A stretch of 64,000 nucleotides of DNA from Streptomyces canus 299MFChir4.1 (GTDB lineage: Bacteria; Actinomycetota; Actinomycetes; Streptomycetales; Streptomycetaceae). The translations under genes were made by a program, and so were the position numbers. The stretch is from assembly GCF_000383615.1 (NCBI RefSeq), contig NZ_KB911587.1:363965-427964 (forward strand), given 5' to 3'. The notes below the pieces were generated by a model. That model worked only from the letters and a program-made list of their open reading frames with translations. It made no database searches and was not told the DNA's origin. How positions within the stretch are numbered: position 1 is the stretch's first letter; each line of letters begins with the position of its first letter. Positions 1 to 7,499 of this stretch are shown here, piece by piece.

Positions 1-242
1 GCGTGCACCACCCGTTCCGGGATCCGCTCGTGGTCGAAGCGGGTGAGCTTCTCCCGGAAGTGGAAGTCCTCCATCAGCGTCGGACCGCGTTCACCGGCGG
101 CGAGCGAGTCGTCGGTGTGGTCCACCTCGACGCCCTGGTCGGTGGTGAGCGGCCCGGCGCCCGGGTCGTCTGCGTGGAAGCTCTCGCGCTGGCGCTGCTT
201 GCGCTCCGCGGAATCCACAGGGGTACGGTCGGCGGGGTCCAT
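1..242 (-). CDS. katE: Catalase, large-subunit (KatE/HPII) type, N-terminal part only
   Basis: Degrades hydrogen peroxide to water and oxygen in the cytoplasm. Only the first 80 codons lie in the window; the rest runs off the left edge. The visible part ends in HFREKLTRFDHERIPERVVHA, less one residue of the usual run, the conserved stretch just before the distal heme histidine of catalases, and the leader (TTDQGV, then SLAAGERGPTLMEDF) resembles the N-terminal arm of HPII-type large-subunit enzymes. Its ATG shares one base with the stop of the DJ-1/PfpI gene upstream (TGATG), so the two are translationally coupled. HPII enzymes normally carry a DJ-1-like C-terminal domain, so the neighbouring gene is suggestive. 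Full length and cofactor residues cannot be checked. Confidence 0.9.
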   Translation of the reverse strand, partial: MDPADRTPVDSAERKQRQRESFHADDPGAGPLTTDQGVEVDHTDDSLAAGERGPTLMEDFHFREKLTRFDHERIPERVVH

Positions 243-784
243 CAGGCGGCCTCCTGGGAGAACACGTCGAGGAACGTCTCGCAGAACGCCTTGAGGTCGT
301 CCGGCTTACGGCTGGTGACCAGTTTGTTGTTCCCGTGGTCGCAGACCTTCACCTGCTCGTCCACCCAGGTGGCGCCGGCGTTGCGGATGTCCGTCCGAAG
401 GCTCGGCCAGGAGGTGAGCACCCGGCCCCGTACGACGTCCGCCTCCACGAGGGTCCACGGCGCGTGGCAGATCGCGGCGACCGGGCGTCCCTGGGTGAAG
501 AAGTCCCGCACGAACGCCACGGCCTTCTCGTCCGTCCGCAGGAAGTCCGGGTTGGCCACCCCACCGGGCAGCACCAGTGCGTCGAAGGAGTCCGCGGACG
601 TGTCGCCCACGACCTCCTGCACGGGGAAGGTGTCCGCCTTGTCGAGATGGTTGAACGCCTGGACCGTGCCTGACTCCGTCGAGACGAGCACGGGTTCGTG
701 CCCCGCGTTCTCCGCGGCCTGCCACGGTTCGGTGAGCTCGATCTGCTCGACGCCCTCGGGCGCGGTCAGAAACGCGATACGCAT
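242..784 (-). CDS. DJ-1/PfpI-family protein (type 1 glutamine amidotransferase-like)
   Basis: A 180-residue single-domain protein of the DJ-1/PfpI/YhbO class, whose members act as proteases, glyoxalases/deglycases or chaperones under oxidative stress. The nucleophile elbow AAICHAPW contains the expected Cys followed by His, the oxyanion-side motif LVLPGGVANPD is present, and a Glu lies near residue 18 as in the family. It starts with ATG after an AAGGACG ribosome binding site, overlaps the end of the broken membrane gene upstream and is coupled by one base to the catalase gene downstream. The operon context suggests an oxidative-stress role; the chemistry cannot be told from sequence. Confidence 0.88.
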   Translation of the reverse strand: MRIAFLTAPEGVEQIELTEPWQAAENAGHEPVLVSTESGTVQAFNHLDKADTFPVQEVVGDTSADSFDALVLPGGVANPDFLRTDEKAVAFVRDFFTQGRPVAAICHAPWTLVEADVVRGRVLTSWPSLRTDIRNAGATWVDEQVKVCDHGNNKLVTSRKPDDLKAFCETFLDVFSQEAA

Positions 785-1283
785 GATGACTCAACGTCCT
801 TTCTTGGACAGCTTTTCCTTGCACGGGAGGCGCGTACGCAGCGCGGCAGCTCCTCGCCGTACGGCAGCAGCACACCGGCGCCGATCGCGGCGCCGATGCC
901 GGTGAGTGCGCTGACCTGGTCGGCGTGCACTCGACGGGCTTGACCTCGCGGTCGCTGTCGACGGCCGTTTTCACATCCCGCAGCGCGGTCGCCTCGTGCA
1001 CGGCGGCACCGCCCAGCTGCACGCTCAGCAGCAGCGGATTGACCTGGTAGCGCAGGGTGAGCGCGATGGGCAGGCCCACCTCGGCCATCATCAGGGCGTG
1101 GAGGAAGGACTCCTTGGTCCCGGCCGTCTCCTCGCTCCTCGTTCGCCGGTCCGTCACCCAGTCGGCGAGACCGGGCACGAACCAGCTGGGCAGCAGCCCG
1201 TACAGGAGATACCGGGTGGTCACGTCCCCGACGTCGACCGTGGTGCCGGTGGCGCTGAGCTCCGCGGCCCGGCCCCCGCTCAT
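766..1283 (-). pseudogene. Broken membrane-protein gene (frameshift or internal deletion)
   Basis: From the ATG at 1283 the reading frame encodes TRYLLYGLLPSWFVPGLADW and then HALMMAEVGLPIALTLRY, matching a small actinobacterial membrane protein family often labelled diguanylate cyclase without evidence. After DREVKPVE (near 935) the frame turns to non-coding-looking sequence, while a different frame from about 933 carries HADQVSALTGIGAAIGAGV and LPYGEELPRCVRA, which looks like the family's last membrane segment and tail, ending at 766. I infer a deletion of some tens of codons with loss of frame; a sequencing error is the alternative. The start overlaps the CBS gene stop (ATGA) and the tail overlaps the DJ-1 gene start, so its place in the operon is intact. 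Confidence 0.65.
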
Positions 1284-1714
1284 AAGGCCGCCCCGTCGTC
1301 CGGATCCGCGCGGGTGATGTCGGCCAGCGCCGAACCCGGATCCCGGGCCTCGGCGATGTCCCCGAGGCTCACCATGCCGACGGGCAGGCCGTCCTCGACG
1401 ACCGGCAGCCGCCGTACGGCATGGGTCCGCATCAGCGCGACCGCCTGGGTCACCGGGTCGCCGGGGGCGACCGTCAGCGGATCCGGTGTGCACACCGCCC
1501 GGGCGCTCACCGTCTGCGGGTCGACGCCGTCGGCGACGGCCCGGACCGTGATGTCCCGGTCGGTGAGCAGCCCCACCACGCGCTGCCCGTCGGCCACGAC
1601 GACATCGCCGATGTCCTGGGCGCGCATCAGCCGCGCCGCCTCGACCAGCGAGGCGTCCGGCCGGACGGCCACCACACCGGGTGTCATCACGTCCCTCACG
1701 AGCTCCGCCGTCAC
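1280..1714 (-). CDS. Tandem CBS-domain protein
   Basis: A 144-residue protein made of two CBS domains, a Bateman module that binds adenosine nucleotides or related ligands and regulates partner proteins. The first repeat spans about residues 5-60 (VRDVMTPGVVAVRPD, then GLLTDRDI) and the second about 70-130 (VRRLPVVEDGLPVGMVSLGDI). The GTG start overlaps the stop of the DUF2795 gene (GTGA), and its own stop overlaps the next start (ATGA). No catalytic or DNA-binding domain is attached. Stand-alone CBS proteins of this kind occur in actinobacterial stress and dormancy regulons; the exact partner is unknown. Confidence 0.85.
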   Translation of the reverse strand: MTAELVRDVMTPGVVAVRPDASLVEAARLMRAQDIGDVVVADGQRVVGLLTDRDITVRAVADGVDPQTVSARAVCTPDPLTVAPGDPVTQAVALMRTHAVRRLPVVEDGLPVGMVSLGDIAEARDPGSALADITRADPDDGAAL

Positions 1715-2097
1715 GGGGTCCCCTCCGCCCGGGTCAGCGCCCGCGCGAGTTCCTGGACATTGGCATAGCTCTCCTTGCGTGGCAGTGCCTCCACCGCCTC
1801 GGTGAGGGGGTCGGGGGCGTTCTTGCGGCGCAGCACCCGCACCAGCTCCACGGGAGTGGCGGGGAACGAGCTGCGGCCCAGGAGCCGGGCCAGCTCCAGT
1901 CGGACGGTCTCCAGCGACGCCCCGTCGCTGCCCGGCGCCACGGGGCCGCCCCAGACCTGCGGATCGTCGTCGGCGGTCGGCTCCGGGTCGTTCCACTCCT
2001 CGGTCCGGGTGGGATGCCCGGAACGGAGCAGACCCTGGAGTTCGTGCTTCATCTCGTCGTCGCGGTGGCGGCTCAGCCGGTCGCTGCCTCGCTGCAT
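1711..2097 (-). CDS. DUF2795 domain protein
   Basis: A 128-residue soluble protein. The N-terminal part (RGSDRLSRHRDDEMKHELQG) and the C-terminal alpha-helical DUF2795 segment (about residues 68-128, with SFPATPVELVRVLRRKNAPD and SYANVQELARAL) are recognisable. The start at 2097 is chosen over an upstream ATG because GGAGGGGAGAC stands directly before it. It is the first gene of the leftward operon of overlapping genes. Function is unknown; relatives are common in actinobacteria and are found beside stress genes. Confidence 0.8.
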   Translation of the reverse strand: MQRGSDRLSRHRDDEMKHELQGLLRSGHPTRTEEWNDPEPTADDDPQVWGGPVAPGSDGASLETVRLELARLLGRSSFPATPVELVRVLRRKNAPDPLTEAVEALPRKESYANVQELARALTRAEGTP

Positions 2098-2220
2098 GTC
2101 TCCCCTCCAGATCTTCGGGTCCGCACCGCGTACCCGTGCACCGGAGGCCGACACGGGGTTTGCCGGACCGAACCCGGGAGACCCGATTCCGACCCCCCGC
2201 GCACCTCCCTTGGGAAGGAC

Positions 2221-2400
2221 ATGGCGATGGTGCTCCTCGCCGCGCTCATACCGATCCTCATGCTCGCCGCGGTGCTCGCGCTCGGCCGGTACGAGGAACT
2301 GATGCTCCCGGAGCCGAAGGGCGACCGGTCCGAACCGGTCGCCCTCCCGACGGCTACTTCTTCTCCCGCCCCGGCAGGAACTCCTGCACCTTCGCCTTGA
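2221..2400 (+). CDS. Small single-span membrane protein
   Basis: A 59-residue product: an N-terminal membrane helix (residues 2-21, VLLAALIPILMLAAVLALG) followed by the short motif GRYEELMLPEP and a Ser/Pro/Ala-rich tail. GGGAAGGAC precedes the ATG at a good distance. I recall similar tiny proteins with a GRYEELLLP motif in streptomycetes, but cannot verify this. The gene is convergent with, and overlaps by 47 bases, the 3' end of the pyruvate-oxidase-like gene, so the tail after residue 45 is constrained by two frames. Function unknown. Confidence 0.6.
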   Translation: MAMVLLAALIPILMLAAVLALGRYEELMLPEPKGDRSEPVALPTATSSPAPAGTPAPSP

Positions 2401-4150
2401 AGCCCTGCTTCACCACGGACGCCCGGTCGGCGTCGCCCTTGAGGACGGACGCGGCCGTGGCCTCCATCTGATCCCAGTCGGCGTGCGGGGGGATCGGCGG
2501 TACGGCCGGATCGGTGAGGAACTCCAGCACGGCGGGCCCGTCCGCCCGCAGACCCGCCCGCCAGGCCGCCTCGACGTCCTCCGGCTTCTCCACCCGGATC
2601 CCGGTCAGACCGAGGGAGCGGGCGAACGCGGCGTACCGCACGTCCGGGAGCGCCTGCGAGGGCAGGAACGACGGGGCGCCCTCCATGGCCCGCATCTCCC
2701 AGGTGACCTGGTTGAGGTCGTGGTTGTTCCAGATGGCGACGATCAGCCGCGGATCCTCCCACAGGTCGCGGTACTTGGCCGCGGTGATCAGCTCCGCCAT
2801 GCCGTTCATCTGCATCGCCCCGTCCCCGACCAGCGCGATCGCCGGCCGGTCCGGGTGCGCGAACTTCGCGCCGATGGCGTACGGCACTCCGGGGCCCATC
2901 GTCGCCAGCGTGCCGGACAGCGACGAGCGCATGCCGGGACGCGTGGTCAGGTGCCGGGCGTACCAGGCGGCGGTGGACCCGGAGTCCGAGGTGACGATCA
3001 CGTTGTCGGGCAGCAATGGGTCGAGGACGTGGGCCACGTACTCCGGGTTGATCGGGTCGGCTGACTGCTGCGCCCGCCGCTCCATCACCTTGCGCCAGCC
3101 CGTGACGTTGTCGCACACCGTGTCGTACCACTCGCGCCCGTCGCGCTCCACGTCCAGCATCGGGATCAGCCGCCGGAGCGTCGCCTTCGCGTCGCCGACG
3201 AGGTTCACCTCGTACGGGTAGCGCATCCCGACCATGTGCGGATCGATGTCGATCTGCACGCCCCGCGCCTTGCCGAACTCGGGCAGGAACTGCGTGTACG
3301 GGAACGACGAGCCGATGGTCAGCAGGGTGTCGCAGTCCCGCATGAGCTCGTACGACGGCCGTGTGCCCAGCGGGCCGATCGAGCCGGTGACGTAGGGGAG
3401 TTCGTCGCTCAGCGCGTCCTTGCCGAGCAGTGCCTTGGCGACGCCCGCGCCGAGCAGTTCGGCGACCCGCTCCACCTCGGCCCGCGCTCCGGCCGCGCCC
3501 TGGCCGATCAGAATCGCGGGCCTGACTGCGGAGTTGAGGATCTCCGCGGCCCGCTCCAGCGACTCCGAGGAGGGCACCGCAGTCCAGGCGCTGCTGTCCA
3601 GGCTGGAGGGCACCATCCTGAACTCGTGCGTGGGCGGCGAGTAGTCGAGCTCCTGGACGTCGCCCGGGAGGATGATCGCCGTGGGGCAGCGGCGCCCGTA
3701 CGCGGTGCGGACCGCCCGGTCCAGGACGTTCGGCAGCTGCTCGGGGACGGTCACCGTCTCCACGAACTCCGAGGCGACGTCCTTGAACAGGGTGTGCAGG
3801 TCCACCTCCTGCTGGTACGACCCGCCCATCGCTGTGCGGTGCGTCTGGCCGACGATCGCCAGCACCGGCACATGGTCCAGCTTGGCGTCGTACAAGCCGT
3901 TGAGCAGGTGGATCGCGCCGGGCCCCGAGGTCGCCGCGCACACTCCGAGGCGGCCGCTGAACTTGGCGTAGCCGACCGCCTCGAACGCGGACATCTCCTC
4001 GTGCCGGGACTGCACGAACCGCGGCTGGTCGCCGGCCCGCCCCCAGGCCGCCAGCAGGCCGTTGATGCCGTCGCCCGGATAGCCGAAGACATGGTCCACA
4101 CCCCACTCGCGCAGCCGTTCGAGGACATGGTCGGACACCTTGGTGCTCAT
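2354..4150 (-). CDS. poxB: Thiamine-diphosphate enzyme, pyruvate oxidase/dehydrogenase (PoxB) type
   Basis: A 598-residue member of the acetolactate-synthase/pyruvate-oxidase superfamily. Three domains are visible: the N-terminal pyrimidine-binding domain with the catalytic Glu in SRHEEMSAFEA and SGPGAIHLLNGL, a central FAD-type domain (about 190-340), and a C-terminal PP-binding domain with GDGAMQMNGM and WNNHDLNQVTW, the Mg/TPP motif. The GYPGDGINGLLAAW start matches the pyruvate:quinone oxidase side of the family, which converts pyruvate to acetate and CO2 with electrons going to the quinone pool; oxalyl or sulfoacetaldehyde relatives cannot be excluded. It diverges from the sigma-factor gene. 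Confidence 0.85.
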   Translation of the reverse strand: MSTKVSDHVLERLREWGVDHVFGYPGDGINGLLAAWGRAGDQPRFVQSRHEEMSAFEAVGYAKFSGRLGVCAATSGPGAIHLLNGLYDAKLDHVPVLAIVGQTHRTAMGGSYQQEVDLHTLFKDVASEFVETVTVPEQLPNVLDRAVRTAYGRRCPTAIILPGDVQELDYSPPTHEFRMVPSSLDSSAWTAVPSSESLERAAEILNSAVRPAILIGQGAAGARAEVERVAELLGAGVAKALLGKDALSDELPYVTGSIGPLGTRPSYELMRDCDTLLTIGSSFPYTQFLPEFGKARGVQIDIDPHMVGMRYPYEVNLVGDAKATLRRLIPMLDVERDGREWYDTVCDNVTGWRKVMERRAQQSADPINPEYVAHVLDPLLPDNVIVTSDSGSTAAWYARHLTTRPGMRSSLSGTLATMGPGVPYAIGAKFAHPDRPAIALVGDGAMQMNGMAELITAAKYRDLWEDPRLIVAIWNNHDLNQVTWEMRAMEGAPSFLPSQALPDVRYAAFARSLGLTGIRVEKPEDVEAAWRAGLRADGPAVLEFLTDPAVPPIPPHADWDQMEATAASVLKGDADRASVVKQGFKAKVQEFLPGREKK

Positions 4151-4385
4151 GGGCTGACCTCCCGGACATGGACGGCACAGGCAGCCCTACGAGTCACCCT
4201 GCGGGCCATCCGAAAACCTGGCCCGGGGTTTGGCCCGGGGGGCCGGGGGCAGGCGCACTCACAGTGCTTCGGACCGGAGGCACGTCCGTGGGAGCGGCGA
4301 CCGGCCGCCGCGGCCGCACCTGTCCGCACGCGGGCCCCGCGCCGATCGTCCACCCCAGAGCACCATCTAGGGAGTTGCGACGCAC

Positions 4386-5183
4386 ATGCCCACTCCAGTG
4401 AGCGCGAAGCACCACCCGCATGACGACGCCCCCGACACGGCCGAAGCCTTCCGCAGGCTCGCCGCACTGCCCCCGGGACCCGAGCGCGACACCCTGCGCG
4501 GACAGGTCGTCGAGGCCTGGCTGCCCATGGCCGACCGGCTCGCCGGACGCTTCCGCAACCGTGGCGAGAACCTCGACGACCTGCGCCAGGTCGCCGCCCT
4601 CGGCCTGGTCAAGGCCGTCGACCGCTACGACCCCGCACGCGGCAACGCCTTCGAGAGCTACGCCGTCCCCACCATCACCGGCGAGATCAAGCGCCACTTC
4701 CGCGACCACATGTGGACCCTGCACGTGCCGCGGCGGGTCCAGGACCTGCGCAACCGCGTCCGCTTCGCCTCCCAGGACCTCGTCCAGACCATCCAGGGAC
4801 GCAGGCCCACCACCGCCGAGATCGCCGAGCACGCGAGCATGAGCGAGGAGGACGTCCTGGTGGGCCTTGAGGCCCTGGAGAGCTTCAGCGCCCTCTCCCT
4901 CGACGCCGAACTGCCCGGCACCGAGGACGGCTACTCGCTCGCCGACGCCCTCGGCTCCGCCGATCCCGCTCTGGCCACGGTCGTCGACCGCGAGTCCGTC
5001 AAGCCGCGGCTGGCCGCCCTTCCGGAGCGGGAGCGCGCCATCCTCTACATGCGTTTCTTCGGCGACATGACCCAGAGCCGGATCGCCGAGCAGCTGGGCA
5101 TCTCCCAGATGCATGTGTCCCGGCTGATCAGCCGCTGCTGCGGACGGATGCGCGAGCAGATCATGCGCGACGCGGCGGGCTGA
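4386..5183 (+). CDS. RNA polymerase sigma factor, SigB/SigF/SigG subfamily
   Basis: A 265-residue group-3 sigma-70 factor of the general-stress type. Region 2 contains MADRLAGRFRNRGENLDDL and QVAALGLVKAVDRYDPARG with the core-binding and -10 recognition helices; region 3 carries VPRRVQDLRNRVRFASQDL; region 4 ends in MTQSRIAEQLGISQMHVSRL, the -35 helix-turn-helix. An ATG at 4386 is preceded by AGGGAGTTGCGACGC. No anti-sigma or anti-anti-sigma gene lies beside it, which is unusual for the group. Streptomyces carries many paralogues of this class, active in osmotic, oxidative and developmental stress. A strong hairpin terminator follows. Confidence 0.95.
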   Translation: MPTPVSAKHHPHDDAPDTAEAFRRLAALPPGPERDTLRGQVVEAWLPMADRLAGRFRNRGENLDDLRQVAALGLVKAVDRYDPARGNAFESYAVPTITGEIKRHFRDHMWTLHVPRRVQDLRNRVRFASQDLVQTIQGRRPTTAEIAEHASMSEEDVLVGLEALESFSALSLDAELPGTEDGYSLADALGSADPALATVVDRESVKPRLAALPERERAILYMRFFGDMTQSRIAEQLGISQMHVSRLISRCCGRMREQIMRDAAG

Positions 5184-5225
5184 CGGCAGCGCGCCGAACC
5201 TCCGCGGCGCCCGGCATCACCCACT

Positions 5226-5280
5226 CGGCCCTCCCCGTCCCGCCAATGGCCTCCGGCCGCGCGCGGGACGGGGAGGGCCG
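5226..5280 (+). terminator. Intrinsic hairpin terminator after the sigma-factor gene
   Basis: A perfect 18-bp inverted repeat (5226-5243 with 5263-5280) around a 19-base loop, 42 bases after the sigma-factor stop. No T-run follows, as usual in streptomycetes. Confidence 0.75.
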
Positions 5281-5384
5281 GGCTGTGATGGCTGTGGGTG
5301 CGACCGTCGTGCCCTCGGTCCAGTCGTCGACACCCCGCCGCCCGACGACGGGCCCCGCAGCCGTCGGCCGAAGGAGTCCACCTC

Positions 5385-6089
5385 ATGCGCCGCACCGCCC
5401 GTCTCCGGGCCCTGTCCCTCGTCCTCCCCGCGCTCGGGATCACCCTGGGCGCCGCCGCGCCGAGCGCCTCCGCGGACCCGGCGGCGGAGGTCAGCCCGAG
5501 CAGTGTCCAGCCGGGCGGCACCGTCACCGTGTCCGTCTCCTGCGATCCCGGCGCCGGGACACCGCCCGCCACCGTCGAGGCCACCTCGGAGGCCTTCGAG
5601 TCGCAGACCGTACGGCTGCAGCTGGTGCCCGGCAACGACGACCAGGTCTCCGGCCCCGCCTACAGCGGCACCGCGCGCGTCTCCGCCGACCAGGAACTCC
5701 AGGACGGCGCCGGCGGAGTCGGCCCCGACTCGGCGTGGACCGTCGACGGCACCTGCCCGACCGCGGACCGCGCAGCGGGCAAGGCATGGAGCGCCACCTT
5801 CACCGTCACCCGCGGCACCGCCGCCGCCGAAGGCAGCCACCGTCCGTGTCCCGAGCCGCGCACCGAGCCGCGCACCGAGCCGCGCACCGAGCCGGGCACC
5901 GAGCCGCGGACCGGGTCGCGCACCGAGAGCTGCGACCCCGCCGCCGTCCAGAGGCCCGTCCGCGCCGGTCAGGGCGGCTCCTTCAGCGACTCCGTGCCCA
6001 CCCTGGTCACCGGTGGACTGCTGATCGCGGCCGCCGCCGGGGGCGCCGTGTACCGGCTGCGCCGCAAGACTCCCGCGACGGACGCCTGA
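5385..6089 (+). CDS. Secreted or wall-facing protein with repeat region and C-terminal membrane anchor
   Basis: A 234-residue exported protein. Residues 1-29 form a signal peptide (RTARLRALSLVLPALGITLG, cleavage near APSASA), residues 30-145 an Ig-like beta-rich domain starting PSSVQPGGTVTVSVSC with a Cys pair, residues about 155-185 a low-complexity run of PRTE repeats, and residues about 206-226 a hydrophobic anchor (LVTGGLLIAAAAGGAVYRLR) with a basic tail. The start at 5385 follows GAAGGAG. No sortase motif is obvious, so anchoring is probably through the C-terminal helix. Streptomyces genomes have many proteins of this build with unknown roles in the envelope. Confidence 0.8.
   Translation: MRRTARLRALSLVLPALGITLGAAAPSASADPAAEVSPSSVQPGGTVTVSVSCDPGAGTPPATVEATSEAFESQTVRLQLVPGNDDQVSGPAYSGTARVSADQELQDGAGGVGPDSAWTVDGTCPTADRAAGKAWSATFTVTRGTAAAEGSHRPCPEPRTEPRTEPRTEPGTEPRTGSRTESCDPAAVQRPVRAGQGGSFSDSVPTLVTGGLLIAAAAGGAVYRLRRKTPATDA
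5853..5930 (+). repeat. 12-bp tandem repeat inside the surface-protein gene
   Basis: About six head-to-tail copies of a 12-bp unit (GAGCCGCGCACC and variants) encode the PRTE tetrapeptide repeat. The period is a multiple of three, so copy number can change without frameshift. The last copies have drifted. Confidence 0.9.
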
Positions 6090-6254
6090 GATCGAAACCT
6101 CGGGTCCGTGTGACAGGCGCTACCCGCACCCGCGCCCATGGGACGGCGGCGCCGTGGGTACCCGGAGCGCGAGGAGCGCGTCGGGCGAGCCAGGCGCGAG
6201 ACAACGAGACGGCGGACCGGACGAGTCACCGGACAGCGCCCTACGGAGGTGACC

Positions 6255-7499
6255 ATGCGGACCGACCCGGAGGGCCACGGCCCCGTCCGCTACGGCCCTC
6301 CGCTGCCCGACGACGGGCTGCCCGTCCTGCCCGAACTCACCGCCGTCCTCGCCGCCGCGGCCGCCCGCCCCCGCGCCGAACCGGTCGGCGGCGGCACCCC
6401 GCTCCTGGAGGCCGCCTGCGCCTACGCGGCCCGGCGCGGCCTGCCCGCCGAAACCGACCACGTGGTCGCCGCCCCCGGCGCCCCCTCCCTGCTGCTCGCC
6501 CTGACCGCCGCGCTCGGCGGCGACGTCCTGGTGCCCCGCCCCTGTGCCGCCTGGTGGGCGCCGTACGCACGCCTGCTGGGCAGACCCGTGTTCCATGTGG
6601 CGACACCGGCCGAGTGCGGGGGTGTCCCGGATCCGTACGCCCTCCTGGAGACCGTGCGCCGGGTGCGCGACGAGGGCGGTGACCCGCGGCTGCTGGTGCT
6701 GTCCGTCGCCGACGACCCCACCGCCACCGTCGCCCCGCCCGAGGTGCTGCACGAGACCGTCGAGGCCGCCGCGGGGGAGGGCCTGCACCTGGTCAGCGAC
6801 GAGACCTGGCGCGACACCGTGCACGCCCCGCACGAGACGGTCCTGCTCAGCCCCGCCGAGATGCTGCCCGCCCGGGTCACCGTCGTCACCGACCTGGCCG
6901 GCAGCCTGCTCCCGACCGGCTGGCCGGCCGCCTTCGCCCGCTTCCCGGCCAACGGCGACGGCGACGGCCTTCGCGCGCGTGTGCTGGACATCCTGACCGC
7001 CCTCGGCGCCCGCGTCGCCGCCCCCGTCGCGGCGGCCGCCGCCCACGCTCTGACCGAGCCCGAACCGGTCACCGCCCACCGTGCTGCCGTAGGACACCTT
7101 CACGCGCGCGTGGCCGCCGCCGCGCACTCCGTGGTCGTCGGGGCGGGCGCGCTCTGCCGGCCCCCGCGGGCCGGCCGTCACCTCTACGTCGACCTCGGCC
7201 CGCTGCGGCCCGCGCTCATCGCGCGGGGCGTCGGCGACGCCCAGGACCTGGAGGACTTCCTCACCGCCCGGCTCGGCATGCCGGCGCCCGGCGGTCACCG
7301 CTTCGGCGACGACCTCGGCGCGCTGCGCGTACGGCTGTCGACCGGCCCCCTGCTCGGCGGATCCGACGACGAACGCGCGGAATGCCTCACCTCACCCGCG
7401 CCGTTGGAACTGCCACACGTGCAACGCGCGTTGACCACCCTGGAGTCGGTCTTCGACGACCTCCGCGACGACGCTCGGCGATGGGAGCCTCCTCGATGA
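6255..7499 (+). CDS. Aminotransferase class I/II-fold protein lacking the PLP lysine
   Basis: A 414-residue protein with fold-type I aminotransferase layout: N-terminal arm ending GGGTPLLEAACAYAARRGLP, the cofactor loop APGAPSLLLAL, the substrate motif LVSDETWRDTVH with the PLP-pyridine Asp, and a C-terminal Arg motif ALRVRLSTGP. Two key residues are changed: the usual NPTG is DPTA, and the Schiff-base lysine of the S-x-S-K motif is Gly (DLAGSLLPTGW, near residue 216). I see no other lysine to take its place. It may be a non-catalytic or repurposed member. GGAGGTGACC precedes the ATG. The stop overlaps the start of the following MBL-fold gene. Confidence 0.8.
   Translation: MRTDPEGHGPVRYGPPLPDDGLPVLPELTAVLAAAAARPRAEPVGGGTPLLEAACAYAARRGLPAETDHVVAAPGAPSLLLALTAALGGDVLVPRPCAAWWAPYARLLGRPVFHVATPAECGGVPDPYALLETVRRVRDEGGDPRLLVLSVADDPTATVAPPEVLHETVEAAAGEGLHLVSDETWRDTVHAPHETVLLSPAEMLPARVTVVTDLAGSLLPTGWPAAFARFPANGDGDGLRARVLDILTALGARVAAPVAAAAAHALTEPEPVTAHRAAVGHLHARVAAAAHSVVVGAGALCRPPRAGRHLYVDLGPLRPALIARGVGDAQDLEDFLTARLGMPAPGGHRFGDDLGALRVRLSTGPLLGGSDDERAECLTSPAPLELPHVQRALTTLESVFDDLRDDARRWEPPR

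Noticed and set aside
5853..5930. Possible CRISPR-like repeat array.
   Set aside because: The 12-bp units are directly adjacent without spacers, in frame within a gene.
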